DNA of 64,000 nucleotides from CBDCCV01 sp965215025 (GTDB taxonomy: Bacteria > Bacteroidota > Rhodothermia > Rhodothermales > Salinibacteraceae). The stretch is taken from positions 1,488,001 to 1,552,000 of the forward strand of contig CBDCCV010000002.1 of NCBI GenBank assembly GCA_965215025.1, in the 5' to 3' direction. The notes beneath the pieces were generated by a model. The model did no database searches and was not told the origin of the DNA. It was given only the letters and a program-made list of their open reading frames with translations. Both the position numbers and the translations under genes were made by a program. Shown piece by piece: positions 1 through 8,556 of this stretch. The first letter of the stretch is position 1. Each line of letters starts with the position of its first letter.

Positions 1-790
1 CGTCTTCCTGAAAGCCGGCGAACGTCACCGCCTCGTCCAGGCCCAGCGCGCCCTTCTTCGCCTCCAGTTCCTCGCGCAGCGGCCCCTCGCCCACGATGAG
101 GAAGCGCGCCTCAGGCACGGCGCGGCGGATGCGCGCGGCGGCCTCGAGCCAGTCGTGCAGCCGCTTCTGCGGTCGGAAGACGGCGATGGTGCCCACAAGC
201 GGCGCCTCGGACGGGATGCCCCACTCCGCGCGCACGGCCTGCCCGCTCTGCTCGGCGGGGTCGAAAACCTCGGTGTCCACGCCGTTGAGGACGACCTCGA
301 CGGGCACGCGCTCGCCCGCATGACGCCGCGCCGAGGCGGCGGCCTCTTCCGAGACGGCGACGACGCGCTCCTGCAAGGGCCACGTGGCGAGGTTGGCCCA
401 GCGCGTAGGCAGGCTGTACTGCTCCATGTCGATGTGCTCGGTGTAGACGACGGGCACGCCCGCCATCCGCCCGGCCAGGCGCCCCGTCACGCCGGAGATG
501 GGCAGGTGGCAGTGCATGAGGTCGGCGTTCCAGGTCTTGAGGAAGCGCGCCACTTTCCAGGCCGAGAGGAGGACGGCCGGGCTGCTGCGCGCGCCGAAGC
601 AGACCACCTCGGCGCCCTCTTTTTCGAGCGCGGGCACGACGGCGTCTTTCCAGGGCAGGAAATAGCCGTAGCCGTAGGTGAAGCGCTCGCGGTCGGCGTG
701 GCGCAGGCCCTCGGCCAGGAGCACCTCGGCGCCGCCGCGGCCCAGGCTTTTGATGAGGTGGAAGATGCGGGCAGGCTCCTGCTGTTTCAT
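1..790 (-). CDS. Glycosyltransferase family 4, 3'-truncated by window edge
   Basis: The leftward frame is open from an ATG at 790 to the window edge, giving 263 visible residues. The N-terminal Rossmann half carries the GT4 signature GRGGAE at residues 17-22. The C-terminal donor-binding half begins near residue 199 (VGTIAVFRPQKRL) and continues with ...GEGPLREELE and FQED before the sequence ends. The catalytic EX7E region would lie beyond the window. GT4 enzymes are cytoplasmic retaining transferases that add sugars from nucleotide donors to growing glycans. The gene diverges from the FkbM gene at 866 and belongs to the capsule locus. The family call is firm; the donor and acceptor cannot be told. 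Confidence 0.88.
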   Translation of the reverse strand, partial: MKQQEPARIFHLIKSLGRGGAEVLLAEGLRHADRERFTYGYGYFLPWKDAVVPALEKEGAEVVCFGARSSPAVLLSAWKVARFLKTWNADLMHCHLPISGVTGRLAGRMAGVPVVYTEHIDMEQYSLPTRWANLATWPLQERVVAVSEEAAASARRHAGERVPVEVVLNGVDTEVFDPAEQSGQAVRAEWGIPSEAPLVGTIAVFRPQKRLHDWLEAAARIRRAVPEARFLIVGEGPLREELEAKKGALGLDEAVTFAGFQED

Positions 791-865
791 TTGTGCTCTG
801 ATGCGGTATACTTTCGGTGAGGATCGGGCGGCCACCGTCGCGGCTGCAAACCCTTCTCCCCTAAC

Positions 866-1735
866 ATGTTTCTTCTGACGATGTACGACGCTGCCATCCG
901 TACCGTGCGCCGGTACGCGGCCATCATTGGCAAGCAGGACCACCCTGTTCGTTTTCTGGTATCGAGGCTCTTGATGAAAACGGGGCTGTGCACGCGCTTC
1001 ATCATTCCGCAACGGGGCTTCGTGCTTCGGTTTTATCCGTCCATGTTCGCCGCGCAGCTTTGGGTTGATCCGGCGTGCCGCAACAAAGACCTCATGTTCA
1101 TCCAGGACTGCCTGCGCCCTGGCGATGTCATGGTGGACGTAGGCGCAAACGTAGGCAACACGGCGCTGGCGGCTTCCGTAACCGTGGGGCCTGGCGGGCG
1201 CGTGTTCGCGTACGAGCCGCATCCGAGGACGTGTCGCTTTCTCAGGGGCAACGTCGCCCTCAACCACGCGCACAACGTGGAAACGCACAACCTGGCGCTT
1301 GGCGCAGAAGAAGGCACCGTGACCTTTTCTGACGTGACCTCCGACGACCGCAACCGCGTAACCGCGAGCGCAGAGGGGATGCAGGTGCCTATCCAGCGCC
1401 TGGACCGCGCGCTGAACTGCGAGCGCATCTCTTTGCTCAAAATCGATGTAGAGGGCTACGAGAAGTTCGTGATGGAAGGCGCCGAGCGGCTCATGGCGAA
1501 CACGGCGTGCATCTACTTCGAGGCGTCCGGCGAGCTTTTCAAGCAGTACGGCTACACAACGAATGACGTGCTTTCCTTTTTGCGCGAGCGCGGCTTCCGC
1601 ATCATACGGTGCGTGCCGGGGCGCCGCCATCTCGTACGTCTTTCCGATGACTGTGCGATGGGCCGGCTCGAAAACTTGATCGCTGTCCGATCTCCCGAAC
1701 AGCTTGCGCAGCGGATGGGCTACCAGCTTTCCTGA
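866..1735 (+). CDS. FkbM family methyltransferase
   Basis: This 289-residue protein has the SAM-binding motif DVGANVG at residues 91-97, the acidic strand-2 end AYEPHP near 115-120, and the FkbM hallmark KIDVEGYE at 192-199. FkbM-type enzymes O-methylate hydroxyls of secondary metabolites and sugars, so a methyl decoration of the capsule glycan is likely. The start is an ATG with no clear ribosome-binding site, and about 75 poorly conserved residues precede the Rossmann core. It is one of few rightward genes in the locus, runs convergently into asnB with a 21-bp gap, and is divergent from the GT4 gene at 790. It is one of three FkbM proteins in the window. Confidence 0.9.
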   Translation: MFLLTMYDAAIRTVRRYAAIIGKQDHPVRFLVSRLLMKTGLCTRFIIPQRGFVLRFYPSMFAAQLWVDPACRNKDLMFIQDCLRPGDVMVDVGANVGNTALAASVTVGPGGRVFAYEPHPRTCRFLRGNVALNHAHNVETHNLALGAEEGTVTFSDVTSDDRNRVTASAEGMQVPIQRLDRALNCERISLLKIDVEGYEKFVMEGAERLMANTACIYFEASGELFKQYGYTTNDVLSFLRERGFRIIRCVPGRRHLVRLSDDCAMGRLENLIAVRSPEQLAQRMGYQLS

Positions 1736-1756
1736 GCGAGCGCCGTAGCGGAAACG

Positions 1757-3679
1757 TCAGGCGGCCTCCGTTTGGAGATCCGGTTGCCACTGCTGGCGCC
1801 ATTTCTCAAAAACAAGAATATTCCACAGCTCGCGGTAGCGGTCCTTCTTGCGGCTCAGGTGCTCATCAAAGAGCCGCTGCACGGCGGCGGGGTCCCAGAT
1901 GCCGGACTGCGCCAAGCGCTCCGGCGCGAGCACCTCCTCAAAGAGCGGGCGCAGCTCTCCGCGCGCCCACTCGCCGATGGGGAAGCCGAAGCCTTGCTTC
2001 GAGCGGTGCACCACGGAGGCGGGCAGGTAGCGCTCGGAGACCTTCTTCAAGATGTGTTTGCGCTCGTTGCCGCGCAGCTTCCACTCCGGCGGGAACCCGA
2101 ACGCCAGGCGCGCCACCTCCGGGTCGATGAACGGCTCGCGCACTTCGAGGCTGTAGCGCATACTCGCCACGTCCACCTTGTGGAGCATGTCGTAGGCCAG
2201 GCCGAACTGCGCATCGGCGTAGAGCCAGAGGTCAGCTTCCCGGAAGCCGCGCGCCTGGCCGCGCTGCCACACCTGGCGCAGCTGCGCCTCGACGCGCGCC
2301 TGGCTGGCGCCCTCGGCGAGGTGCCGAGCCGTGCCGCGGTGCCCGTTGACGGCGCCCACGACGGGATCGCCCACCAGCTCGGTGGCGCGGAGGTAGCGCT
2401 CAAAGGCCGTGGGCGCCATCACGCGCGCGAGCTTGCGCACCTGCCGCCACCGCTTGCCGAAGAGGCTGCCGTGGTGCTCCGGCAGCGGCAGCCGGGCGAC
2501 GGCCTGCAAAAGCGGCCGCAGCGCGCCGAAGCGCTCGGCCAGGCGCAGGCCCTGGTACTTGTTGTAGCCGGCAAAGAGTTCGTCGCCGCCGTCGCCGGCC
2601 AGGGCCACCTTCATGCGCCGGCTCGTGGCCTTGCTCACGATGGCCGCCGGCACGAGCGAGGAGTCGGCAAACGGCTCGTCGAGGTGGTCAAGCATCTCGA
2701 AGAGGGCCGCGCGCGCGTCCGTGCCGGAGACGGGGATGGCCTCGTGGTTCGAGCCGATGTGCTCGGCCACCTGCCGCGCAAAGCCCGACTCGTCAAAGAC
2801 GTGCAGGTCGGGGAACGTCACCGTGAACGTGTTGAGCTTCGTGTCCAGCTCGCGCTGCGCCATCGCGGCGACGATGGACGAGTCCAGCCCGCCAGAGAGG
2901 AACGCGCCCACGGGCACGTCGGATAGGAGGTGCGCCCGGACGGACTGGCGCAGCGTGCGGTCGAGCGCGTCCACGCCGTCGTCAAAGCCGCCCGCGAAGC
3001 CGCCGTTCTTCTCCAACGTGAAGTAGCGCTCCTTGCGGGCGACGCGGCCTTCGCGCACGAGCAGCCAGTGGCCCGGCTCCAGGCGGCGGGCGTGCGCCCA
3101 CATCGTCCGCGGCGCGGGGACGTAGTTGAGCCGCGCGTAGAGTCCGAACGCCTCCCAGTCCATCACGCGCGGAAAATCCGGCAGCGCCAGGAGCGCGCGC
3201 AGTTCTGAAGCAAAGCCGAAGCGCCCCCCATGCTCCTTGTAGAAGAACGGCTTGATGCCAAAGGGGTCGCGTGCGGCGAAGGCCTCGTCTTTTTCCACGT
3301 CGTAGAGGACGAAGGCGAACATGCCGCGCAGCTTCTCCACCATCGCCGGCCCCTCTTCCTCGTAGAGGTGGAGGAGCACCTCGCTGTCGGTCGTGCTGCG
3401 GAAGGTGTGGCCTTGCTTGAGGAGCCGCTCGCGCAGCGCGGGCGCGTTGTAGATCTCGCCGTTGAAGACGAGCCAGAGCGTCTCATCCTCGTTCGGCATG
3501 GGCTGGCGGCCGGCCTCGGAGAGGTCGATGATGGAGAGGCGCGTGTGGACGAGGCAGGCGTTGCCCGCGCGGCGCACATCGGCCGCGTCCGGGCCGCGGT
3601 GGCCGAGGCTCTTTTGCAACGCCTCGACGGCCGCCTCAGAAAGGCCGCCTTCGCCAATGAGTCCGCAGATTCCGCACAT
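1757..3679 (-). CDS. asnB: Asparagine synthase (glutamine-hydrolyzing) homologue
   Basis: The protein has 640 residues when started at the ATG at 3679. This start is chosen because it places the catalytic cysteine at position 2 (M-CGICGLIG), as class II glutamine amidotransferases require after Met removal. The frame stays open 21 codons upstream, but that stretch would bury the nucleophile. The glutaminase domain covers about residues 2-200 (RGPD, NGEIYN). The ATP-pyrophosphatase domain carries SGGLDSS at 262-268. The family transfers ammonia from glutamine to a carboxylate via an acyl-adenylate. Capsule-linked paralogues often amidate uronic acids or peptides on glycans, so a role in glycan modification is as likely as asparagine supply. 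Confidence 0.9.
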   Translation of the reverse strand: MCGICGLIGEGGLSEAAVEALQKSLGHRGPDAADVRRAGNACLVHTRLSIIDLSEAGRQPMPNEDETLWLVFNGEIYNAPALRERLLKQGHTFRSTTDSEVLLHLYEEEGPAMVEKLRGMFAFVLYDVEKDEAFAARDPFGIKPFFYKEHGGRFGFASELRALLALPDFPRVMDWEAFGLYARLNYVPAPRTMWAHARRLEPGHWLLVREGRVARKERYFTLEKNGGFAGGFDDGVDALDRTLRQSVRAHLLSDVPVGAFLSGGLDSSIVAAMAQRELDTKLNTFTVTFPDLHVFDESGFARQVAEHIGSNHEAIPVSGTDARAALFEMLDHLDEPFADSSLVPAAIVSKATSRRMKVALAGDGGDELFAGYNKYQGLRLAERFGALRPLLQAVARLPLPEHHGSLFGKRWRQVRKLARVMAPTAFERYLRATELVGDPVVGAVNGHRGTARHLAEGASQARVEAQLRQVWQRGQARGFREADLWLYADAQFGLAYDMLHKVDVASMRYSLEVREPFIDPEVARLAFGFPPEWKLRGNERKHILKKVSERYLPASVVHRSKQGFGFPIGEWARGELRPLFEEVLAPERLAQSGIWDPAAVQRLFDEHLSRKKDRYRELWNILVFEKWRQQWQPDLQTEAA

Positions 3680-3999
3680 GATGCCCGGCGCTTTATCGTT
3701 GGGAAACAGAGCTACCAAGGTAAGCGCCCGCCGCCCCCGCAACCGCCCCAGCCTGTTGACAATCGTGCGAAATCGGCACGTTCCACCGCCGCGTGGTCAG
3801 ACGGTACGCACCTGAGCGCGCGTACGAGGCCTTGAAGCACCATTTTTTTCAACCCCCGCACCCGCCCGCCTGCGAAGACGGCAACTGCGCTGGTGACCAG
3901 CGCAGATTTTAGGGGGCGCGTGAGACTCACGTGCGAGAAACGCTCGGAGTCAGCTCCGCAAGGCGCGCCCTTCTTACTTGTCACCAGCTTCGCCACGGG
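3680..3999. other. Intergenic stretch upstream of asnB
   Basis: This 320-bp gap lies between the asnB start and the stop of the leftward methyltransferase gene. I see no convincing ORF in it. It holds two short inverted repeats: 3886-3904 (TGCGCTGG-TGA-CCAGCGCA), and an imperfect-context CGTGAG-A-CTCACG near 3920. Neither is followed by a T-run in the direction of transcription, so neither reads as a terminator. The asnB promoter probably lies here, but no box stands out. Confidence 0.4.
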
Positions 4000-4746
4000 C
4001 TACCCGGTGTTTGTGACTAAGCGGCGCACCTTCTGTCCTGCGAGCGCCAACCGTATCTTAGCGAAGTAAATGTTTTCGTTGATGCTCTGCGGCCGGAGTT
4101 GCGGCGCTATTGCCTTAACCGAGGCGCCGAGGCAAATGGCGTACACGGAGCCGCCGAGCTTGAGTCCCTCATAGACGATGCCCCGCTGGCGCAGCCATTT
4201 CTTTACCGTTTTAATGCCCTTGGCTACGAGTCCAGAGTCGTGAAACGCAATCACGGCATCGGGCGCGCTGATTTTGTAGCAGAACGCGAAGTCAGCGACG
4301 ACGGCCCTGTTGGTGTGCTCTCCATCAATAAAGCACAAGTGCGGCGCGGGATCGATGCGCTGCGGGTCGATGTGGCGGGCGTCATGGTCGAAGCACACGA
4401 TCTTGCTGAGACCTTTTTCGCTAATCTGGCCAAGCCGGTCAAGCATCCGTTGCGTGGAGTTCCCCCGGTAGACGCGGTTCTCCCCGCGCTCATCCGGCAT
4501 CTCCTCGGGGCGTTTGTCAATGGAATAGATCTTCTTGCAACGGGGGTCGAGCAGGTGCGGCTGAATGCTCCCGCCCAGGTGCGATCCGATCTCCAAGTAC
4601 ACGTATCCTTCAGAACGGTCTCGTACGGCGCGCTGGAGCGCTAAGAACGCTTCCCGGTCTGCCGTTGACGACTGGCTGGAGATGTGGTCAAACAAGCTCA
4701 CGTCGAGCCGGTCAATGCGAGAAGCAGTGGTGTTCGCTGTAGACAT
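4000..4746 (-). CDS. Class I SAM-dependent methyltransferase (Methyltransf_24 type)
   Basis: The protein has 248 residues from the ATG at 4746 (MSTANTT). Extension to 4938 is possible but would add 64 low-complexity residues and run into the neighbouring stop. A SAM-binding loop is visible as YLEIGSHLGG. IYSID at the next strand and CFIDGEHT followed by AFHDSG are typical of the cephalosporin hydroxylase/Methyltransf_24 group, where an acidic/His set binds metal and positions an O-nucleophile. A glycan O-methyltransferase role is inferred from context. It lies between the ATP-grasp and asnB genes on the same strand, with long gaps on both sides. Confidence 0.75.
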   Translation of the reverse strand: MSTANTTASRIDRLDVSLFDHISSQSSTADREAFLALQRAVRDRSEGYVYLEIGSHLGGSIQPHLLDPRCKKIYSIDKRPEEMPDERGENRVYRGNSTQRMLDRLGQISEKGLSKIVCFDHDARHIDPQRIDPAPHLCFIDGEHTNRAVVADFAFCYKISAPDAVIAFHDSGLVAKGIKTVKKWLRQRGIVYEGLKLGGSVYAICLGASVKAIAPQLRPQSINENIYFAKIRLALAGQKVRRLVTNTG

Positions 4747-4937
4747 GGTAACGATTCTTCGTGGTGGGAAATAAAAATAGTCCGCTGGACCCTCCTTCTT
4801 CAGTGAGAAGGTGAGCGAGGTACGGCGCTGAACACCAAGGAGCGCCCCGATCCGTTGAAGAACTTGCAAAGTCGGCCCGTCCCGCGCAAGGTCTCGCGCC
4901 CGGCAGTTGCTGCGGTTTTCTGAGAACCTTGAGCGCA

Positions 4938-6134
4938 CTACTTTAACTGGCGCACGGCCTCTTTCACGATCTGCTTGGGGACGCGCTTCATCATCTGACC
5001 GAGGAAATGCAGGAAGGGGCGCAGGTCCTCGCGCGCGTAGTAGCGGAAGGCGTTGGGCCGGCGGTAGGAGCGCGCCATCGCCTGGAGGTCGAGGCCGCCT
5101 CTGAAGAGGTGGCGGATGAGGTTGTTAAGCTCGGCCTCCTCGTCGCAGTAGACGGTGGCGGGCGTTTGGCCCATCGGCTCCGGCAGGACGTGCCCGGTGA
5201 GCGACGTGTACGCGGCGCGCGGCAGGTTCACGCCGTTGGCCGTGGCGACGAACGACTGCTGGTTTACCCGCCCCACCGTCGGCTCAGTGATGTAGAACGC
5301 CCCCGTGCGCGCGTGCCGCTTAAACTCCACCGACCCGAACCCAGCGTAGGAAACGGCGTCGAAAAGCCGCAGCGTTTCTTCTTCCACCGCCGGCGCGTGG
5401 ACCGGCTCCGTCGCCGAGGTCGTGCCCGTGCTCGGCGGCCACTGCCGCAGCTTGCGCGCGGTGAAGGCGCCCAGGCACTGCGCCTCGGCGTTGTAGTAGA
5501 CGAGGCAGAAGTGGATGGCGTCGTCCCCGCCGGGGATCCACTCCTGAACGATGAGGTGCTCCTCGATCTCGATGAGCCGATTCAGCGCCCGCTCCAGCTC
5601 GGCCCGCTCTTCAAAGTGCAGCACCTTCGGCTCCCCGGCGCGGAGCCAGCTTTCGGAGCGCTTGTGCGGCTTGAGGATGCACGGCAGCTTCACCTCGCCA
5701 AGCCGCTCCTCGAAGCCCTTGCGCCCCTCGAAGATCACCGTGCGCGGAACGCTAAAGCCGTGCGCCTCGGCAAAACGGGCGAAGGCGTCCTTGTGCAAGA
5801 GCGTCTCGACCACGTCCGGCGCCGGGAAGTCGATGCGGTAGTGCTCCCGGAGGACGCCGAGGTGCCGCGCGCAGAACTCCACGTGGTCGTCGCGGGTGAG
5901 GTAGAGCACGGGCTTGGACGCCTCGGCGCGGCTCAGGGCGACGAGGCGCCGCAGGAGGTCGTCTTCATCTTCGTACGCGCGCACCTCGCACAGCCGCGTG
6001 TGCACCTCCGGATGAGTGAAGTGCGTCTCGAACCCGATGATGCGCACGCCGTACCCGCTCAAGGACCGGACGATCCCGTACCCGCCGTAGCTGACGCCGA
6101 TCACCACCGCGCAAGGCGCGCCCGATCTGTTCAT
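4938..6134 (-). CDS. ATP-grasp carboxylate-amine ligase-like protein
   Basis: This 398-residue protein has an N-terminal preATP-grasp Rossmann-like half (VIGVSYGGYG, residues 11-20) followed by an ATP-grasp fold. K155 (ILKPHK) and VQEWIPGGDDAIH (197-209) fit the nucleotide-binding part. E270 (GSVEF), E284 and N291 (TEPTVGRVN) fit the Mg-binding set. ATP-grasp enzymes join a carboxylate to an amine or thiol through an acyl-phosphate. In surface-glycan loci such proteins are thought to attach amino acids to sugar carboxylates. Its position near asnB and the uronic-acid pathway agrees with amidation of an acidic sugar. The substrate is unknown. Confidence 0.8.
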   Translation of the reverse strand: MNRSGAPCAVVIGVSYGGYGIVRSLSGYGVRIIGFETHFTHPEVHTRLCEVRAYEDEDDLLRRLVALSRAEASKPVLYLTRDDHVEFCARHLGVLREHYRIDFPAPDVVETLLHKDAFARFAEAHGFSVPRTVIFEGRKGFEERLGEVKLPCILKPHKRSESWLRAGEPKVLHFEERAELERALNRLIEIEEHLIVQEWIPGGDDAIHFCLVYYNAEAQCLGAFTARKLRQWPPSTGTTSATEPVHAPAVEEETLRLFDAVSYAGFGSVEFKRHARTGAFYITEPTVGRVNQQSFVATANGVNLPRAAYTSLTGHVLPEPMGQTPATVYCDEEAELNNLIRHLFRGGLDLQAMARSYRRPNAFRYYAREDLRPFLHFLGQMMKRVPKQIVKEAVRQLK

Positions 6135-6200
6135 GCAGTTGGGGTTCTCGATTCGCTTCTGGAGCGAGGCTGCTCTATCGTGATTTGCGGTTCGCCTCTT

Positions 6201-6326
6201 CGTTGTTCTGAGCGCAGCGAAAGCTTGTCCCGCTCTGCGGGCAATCTCCTACTTCTCAGAACGCCCCGACGGAGAAGATCCCCGCATCAAGCGCGGGGCA
6301 GGCTCTTCACTTCGTTCAGGATGACC
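6201..6326. repeat. REP-like palindromic element R1
   Basis: This intergenic element begins GTTGTTCTGAGCG and ends CGTTCAGGATGAC, so its ends form an imperfect terminal inverted repeat. Its interior holds a further GC-rich palindromic stretch (CCCCGCATCAAGCGCGGGG). It fills most of the 226-bp gap between the ATP-grasp start (6134) and the stop of the next methyltransferase (6361). The same end pattern recurs at 7335-7428, 12246-12284 and 23720-23820. Confidence 0.55.
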
Positions 6327-6360
6327 ACAGAAGGGAATTCCATCTGTTCTGCAGCTTAGA

Positions 6361-7221
6361 CTACTTCAGCTGCAGCTGGCGGTAGCGCGCGCCGCCGGGC
6401 GTGATCAGCTGCGTGTAGCGCGGGTGCTCGAAGTCGTGGAAGACGTACATCTGCTCGTTCCACGCGGCCGGGTGGCGCCGCAGCCACGAGAGGTTCGGGA
6501 TCTTGGCGATCTTCTTCGTCTGGCTCGCCTCGTTGAACTCGTTGATGGCCAGAAGCTCGCCCGTGTAGTCGTTGTAGTAGGCGCGCTCGGGGTGTATCAC
6601 GTCGTCGAAGTAGCAGAACGTGCGCGGGAGCCGCGTCTCGGCCTCGCCCTCGAAGATCTGGAGCGCGTCGCGCGTGGAGGTGTAGTAGTCGAGGTCCAAG
6701 GAGACGAAGCCGATGGGCGGCACGTCCTCGCGCGTGAGGAAGTCGGGGATCGTGTCTTTCACGTTGCCGAGGACGAGTTCGGCGCTGGTGAGCTTGGCGC
6801 GCAGCGCGTCCACGTCCATCTCGTAGAAGCCACCCTCCCACACGTGCGGGAGGTCGCGGTAGTCCTCCGGCGCGGGCAAGCCGGCGCCCGTGTCGAACCC
6901 GTAGACGGCGATCTCCACGCCAAAGAACTCGGCCACCTCGCGGGCGATGCGCTCCATACTCAAAAGACCGTTCCCGCCCGCCACGCCGAACTCGATCACG
7001 CTCACGCGCCCGAGGCCGAGGTTGCGCGCCAGCCGCGCGGCCGAGTAGATGCCGTAGGCGTAAGCGGGCCGCGGCCAGATGTCGAACTCCGTGCGCAGGG
7101 CCACTGAGCCTACGGGGAACTGCGACCAAAGCCGTCGCACGCCGGGGATCTGCGTGAGCTTCCCCAGCGCGATGGAGAGGTAGCGGTCCAGTGGCGTCTC
7201 GCCTGGAAAATGTGTGCTCAT
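6361..7221 (-). CDS. Class I SAM-dependent methyltransferase (TylF/MycF-like)
   Basis: The 286-residue protein starts at the ATG at 7221 (MSTHFPGE). The open frame extends 55 codons further, but into a repeat-rich intergenic region. The SAM-binding motif is EFGVAGGNG at 77-85. SLDLDYY (174-180) and YFDDVI (204-209) supply the acidic residues that bind Mg in TylF/MycF-type sugar O-methyltransferases. Those enzymes methylate a hydroxyl of a deoxysugar in macrolide pathways, so a capsule sugar O-methyltransferase is the best reading. It is flanked on both sides by REP-like repeats. Confidence 0.75.
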   Translation of the reverse strand: MSTHFPGETPLDRYLSIALGKLTQIPGVRRLWSQFPVGSVALRTEFDIWPRPAYAYGIYSAARLARNLGLGRVSVIEFGVAGGNGLLSMERIAREVAEFFGVEIAVYGFDTGAGLPAPEDYRDLPHVWEGGFYEMDVDALRAKLTSAELVLGNVKDTIPDFLTREDVPPIGFVSLDLDYYTSTRDALQIFEGEAETRLPRTFCYFDDVIHPERAYYNDYTGELLAINEFNEASQTKKIAKIPNLSWLRRHPAAWNEQMYVFHDFEHPRYTQLITPGGARYRQLQLK

Positions 7222-7334
7222 GGAGAGGTTGCTTTTTGCTTGGAGAAAAATCGTTGGGCGAAGAAATTTTTCGATGAGAGAACGCGCGCGCTGATGCTCA
7301 AACTCTAAAGTCTCCGGCGAACCCCCTGAACTTT

Positions 7335-7428
7335 GTCGTTCCGAGCGTAGCCGAGGAGTCCGGATGGGCAAGACGGAGGGGAGCAATTCCAGATCTCGCC
7401 GCTCCGCTTTCGCTCCGACCGGGATGAC
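7335..7428. repeat. REP-like palindromic element R2
   Basis: The element begins GTCGTTCCGAGCG and ends CGCTCCGACCGGGATGAC. The two ends are an imperfect inverted repeat of the GTCATTCCGAGCG type dispersed in many bacterial genomes. It lies between the TylF-like methyltransferase (start 7221) and the stop of the deacetylase gene (7456). Confidence 0.6.
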
Positions 7429-7455
7429 AGAGGGATTTCATTGAGCGTTTCTGGC

Positions 7456-8376
7456 TCAAGCCCCGGCGGTGGCGTGGAAAACGGCGGAGTGCAGCCCGCT
7501 CGTGATCACGCGCAGGCGGTCGAGCGGCGCGTCGGCGTCGATACGGACGCGCGAGATGCGCAGCGGATGCGGCGGCGGCACGGGGCTGAGGCGGTGGTCG
7601 AAGAGGAACGCCGCCTCGTAGCCGCAGTCGGCCACGGCCCGGACCACGCGCGCGTCCTCGTCGCCGTTGGGGTAGGCGAAGGAGCGGGGCGCGTGCCCGA
7701 GCGCATCGGTGAGGAGGCGGTGCGACTCGGCGATCTCGTGGCGGACTTTGCTTTCGGGGCAGCGGTTTAGGCACGGGTGCGTGAGCGTGTGGTTGCCTAC
7801 GGCGATGCCGTCAGCCTCCAGCATGGGAAGCTCCGAGCGGCAAAGCTGCGGCTCGGCCGGGGCCGGCCCGCGCGCCGTGCGGCGGAGGTCGGCCAGCGCT
7901 TGTTGGCGCGCCGCGTCCGGCACGCGCTTGAGGGCGCGCACGAGCGCCGCCGGCGTTGCCGCCGGGACGCCGCGCGCCGTGCCGCCGCGCTCGGCCAGCC
8001 GCTCCGCCTCGGTGAACCACGGCGGCGCGTCGGTGCCGAGGAGGCCGGCGATCACGTAGACGGCGGCCGGCATCCCGCGCGCGCGCAGGAGCGGACGCGC
8101 CGTCTCGAAGACGCTGCGGTGCCCGTCGTCAAAGGTGATCAAAACGGCGTGCCGCGGCAGCCCACCCCGCCCGGCGATGGCGCCGAGCACCTCGCCCACG
8201 CTCACGGGGTGGAGCGCGCGGCCGATGTAGTCGAGGTGTTGCTCAAAGCGGGCGGGCGCCTCGACGCGGTGGTACGCCAAGACGACGAGCCGCCGCGCCG
8301 CCCGCCAGCGGAAGTACGGCTGCGCCGGCGACCACCGCAGCGCCGCGCTGACCTTCTGTTTAAGCTGCTCGTTCAC
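7456..8376 (-). CDS. Polysaccharide deacetylase family protein
   Basis: The protein has 306 residues if started at the GTG at 8376 (VNEQLKQKV). The frame is open to 8535, but those 53 residues look non-coding. The NodB-fold core is clear: VVLAYHR, then TFDDG at 81-85 (catalytic base and metal aspartates) and NHTLTHP at 195-201 (metal histidines). The family removes N- or O-acetyl groups from surface glycans or peptidoglycan using a divalent metal. No signal peptide is evident, so it may act in the cytoplasm on a lipid-linked sugar. The start choice is the main uncertainty. Confidence 0.82.
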   Translation of the reverse strand: MNEQLKQKVSAALRWSPAQPYFRWRAARRLVVLAYHRVEAPARFEQHLDYIGRALHPVSVGEVLGAIAGRGGLPRHAVLITFDDGHRSVFETARPLLRARGMPAAVYVIAGLLGTDAPPWFTEAERLAERGGTARGVPAATPAALVRALKRVPDAARQQALADLRRTARGPAPAEPQLCRSELPMLEADGIAVGNHTLTHPCLNRCPESKVRHEIAESHRLLTDALGHAPRSFAYPNGDEDARVVRAVADCGYEAAFLFDHRLSPVPPPHPLRISRVRIDADAPLDRLRVITSGLHSAVFHATAGA

Positions 8377-8556
8377 AGGCCGCCCCGTGCCTTGCACAAT
8401 CGTATTGCTGAGCGTTGCTAAAAAGAAGAAACGCCGCTCACAAACCAAACCGTCCGAAAAGTACCCATCGGGCGGCGCGCACTCCACCGCTGCGCGTGAA
8501 TCTTTCCCCATCTCTACCCCACGTCTTTGCCCCACCCGCCGCCGCAGAGCAGGCGC

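Noticed and set aside
3886..3904. Hairpin TGCGCTGG-TGA-CCAGCGCA as a terminator
   Set aside because: There is no T-run downstream on the strand of the adjacent leftward genes.
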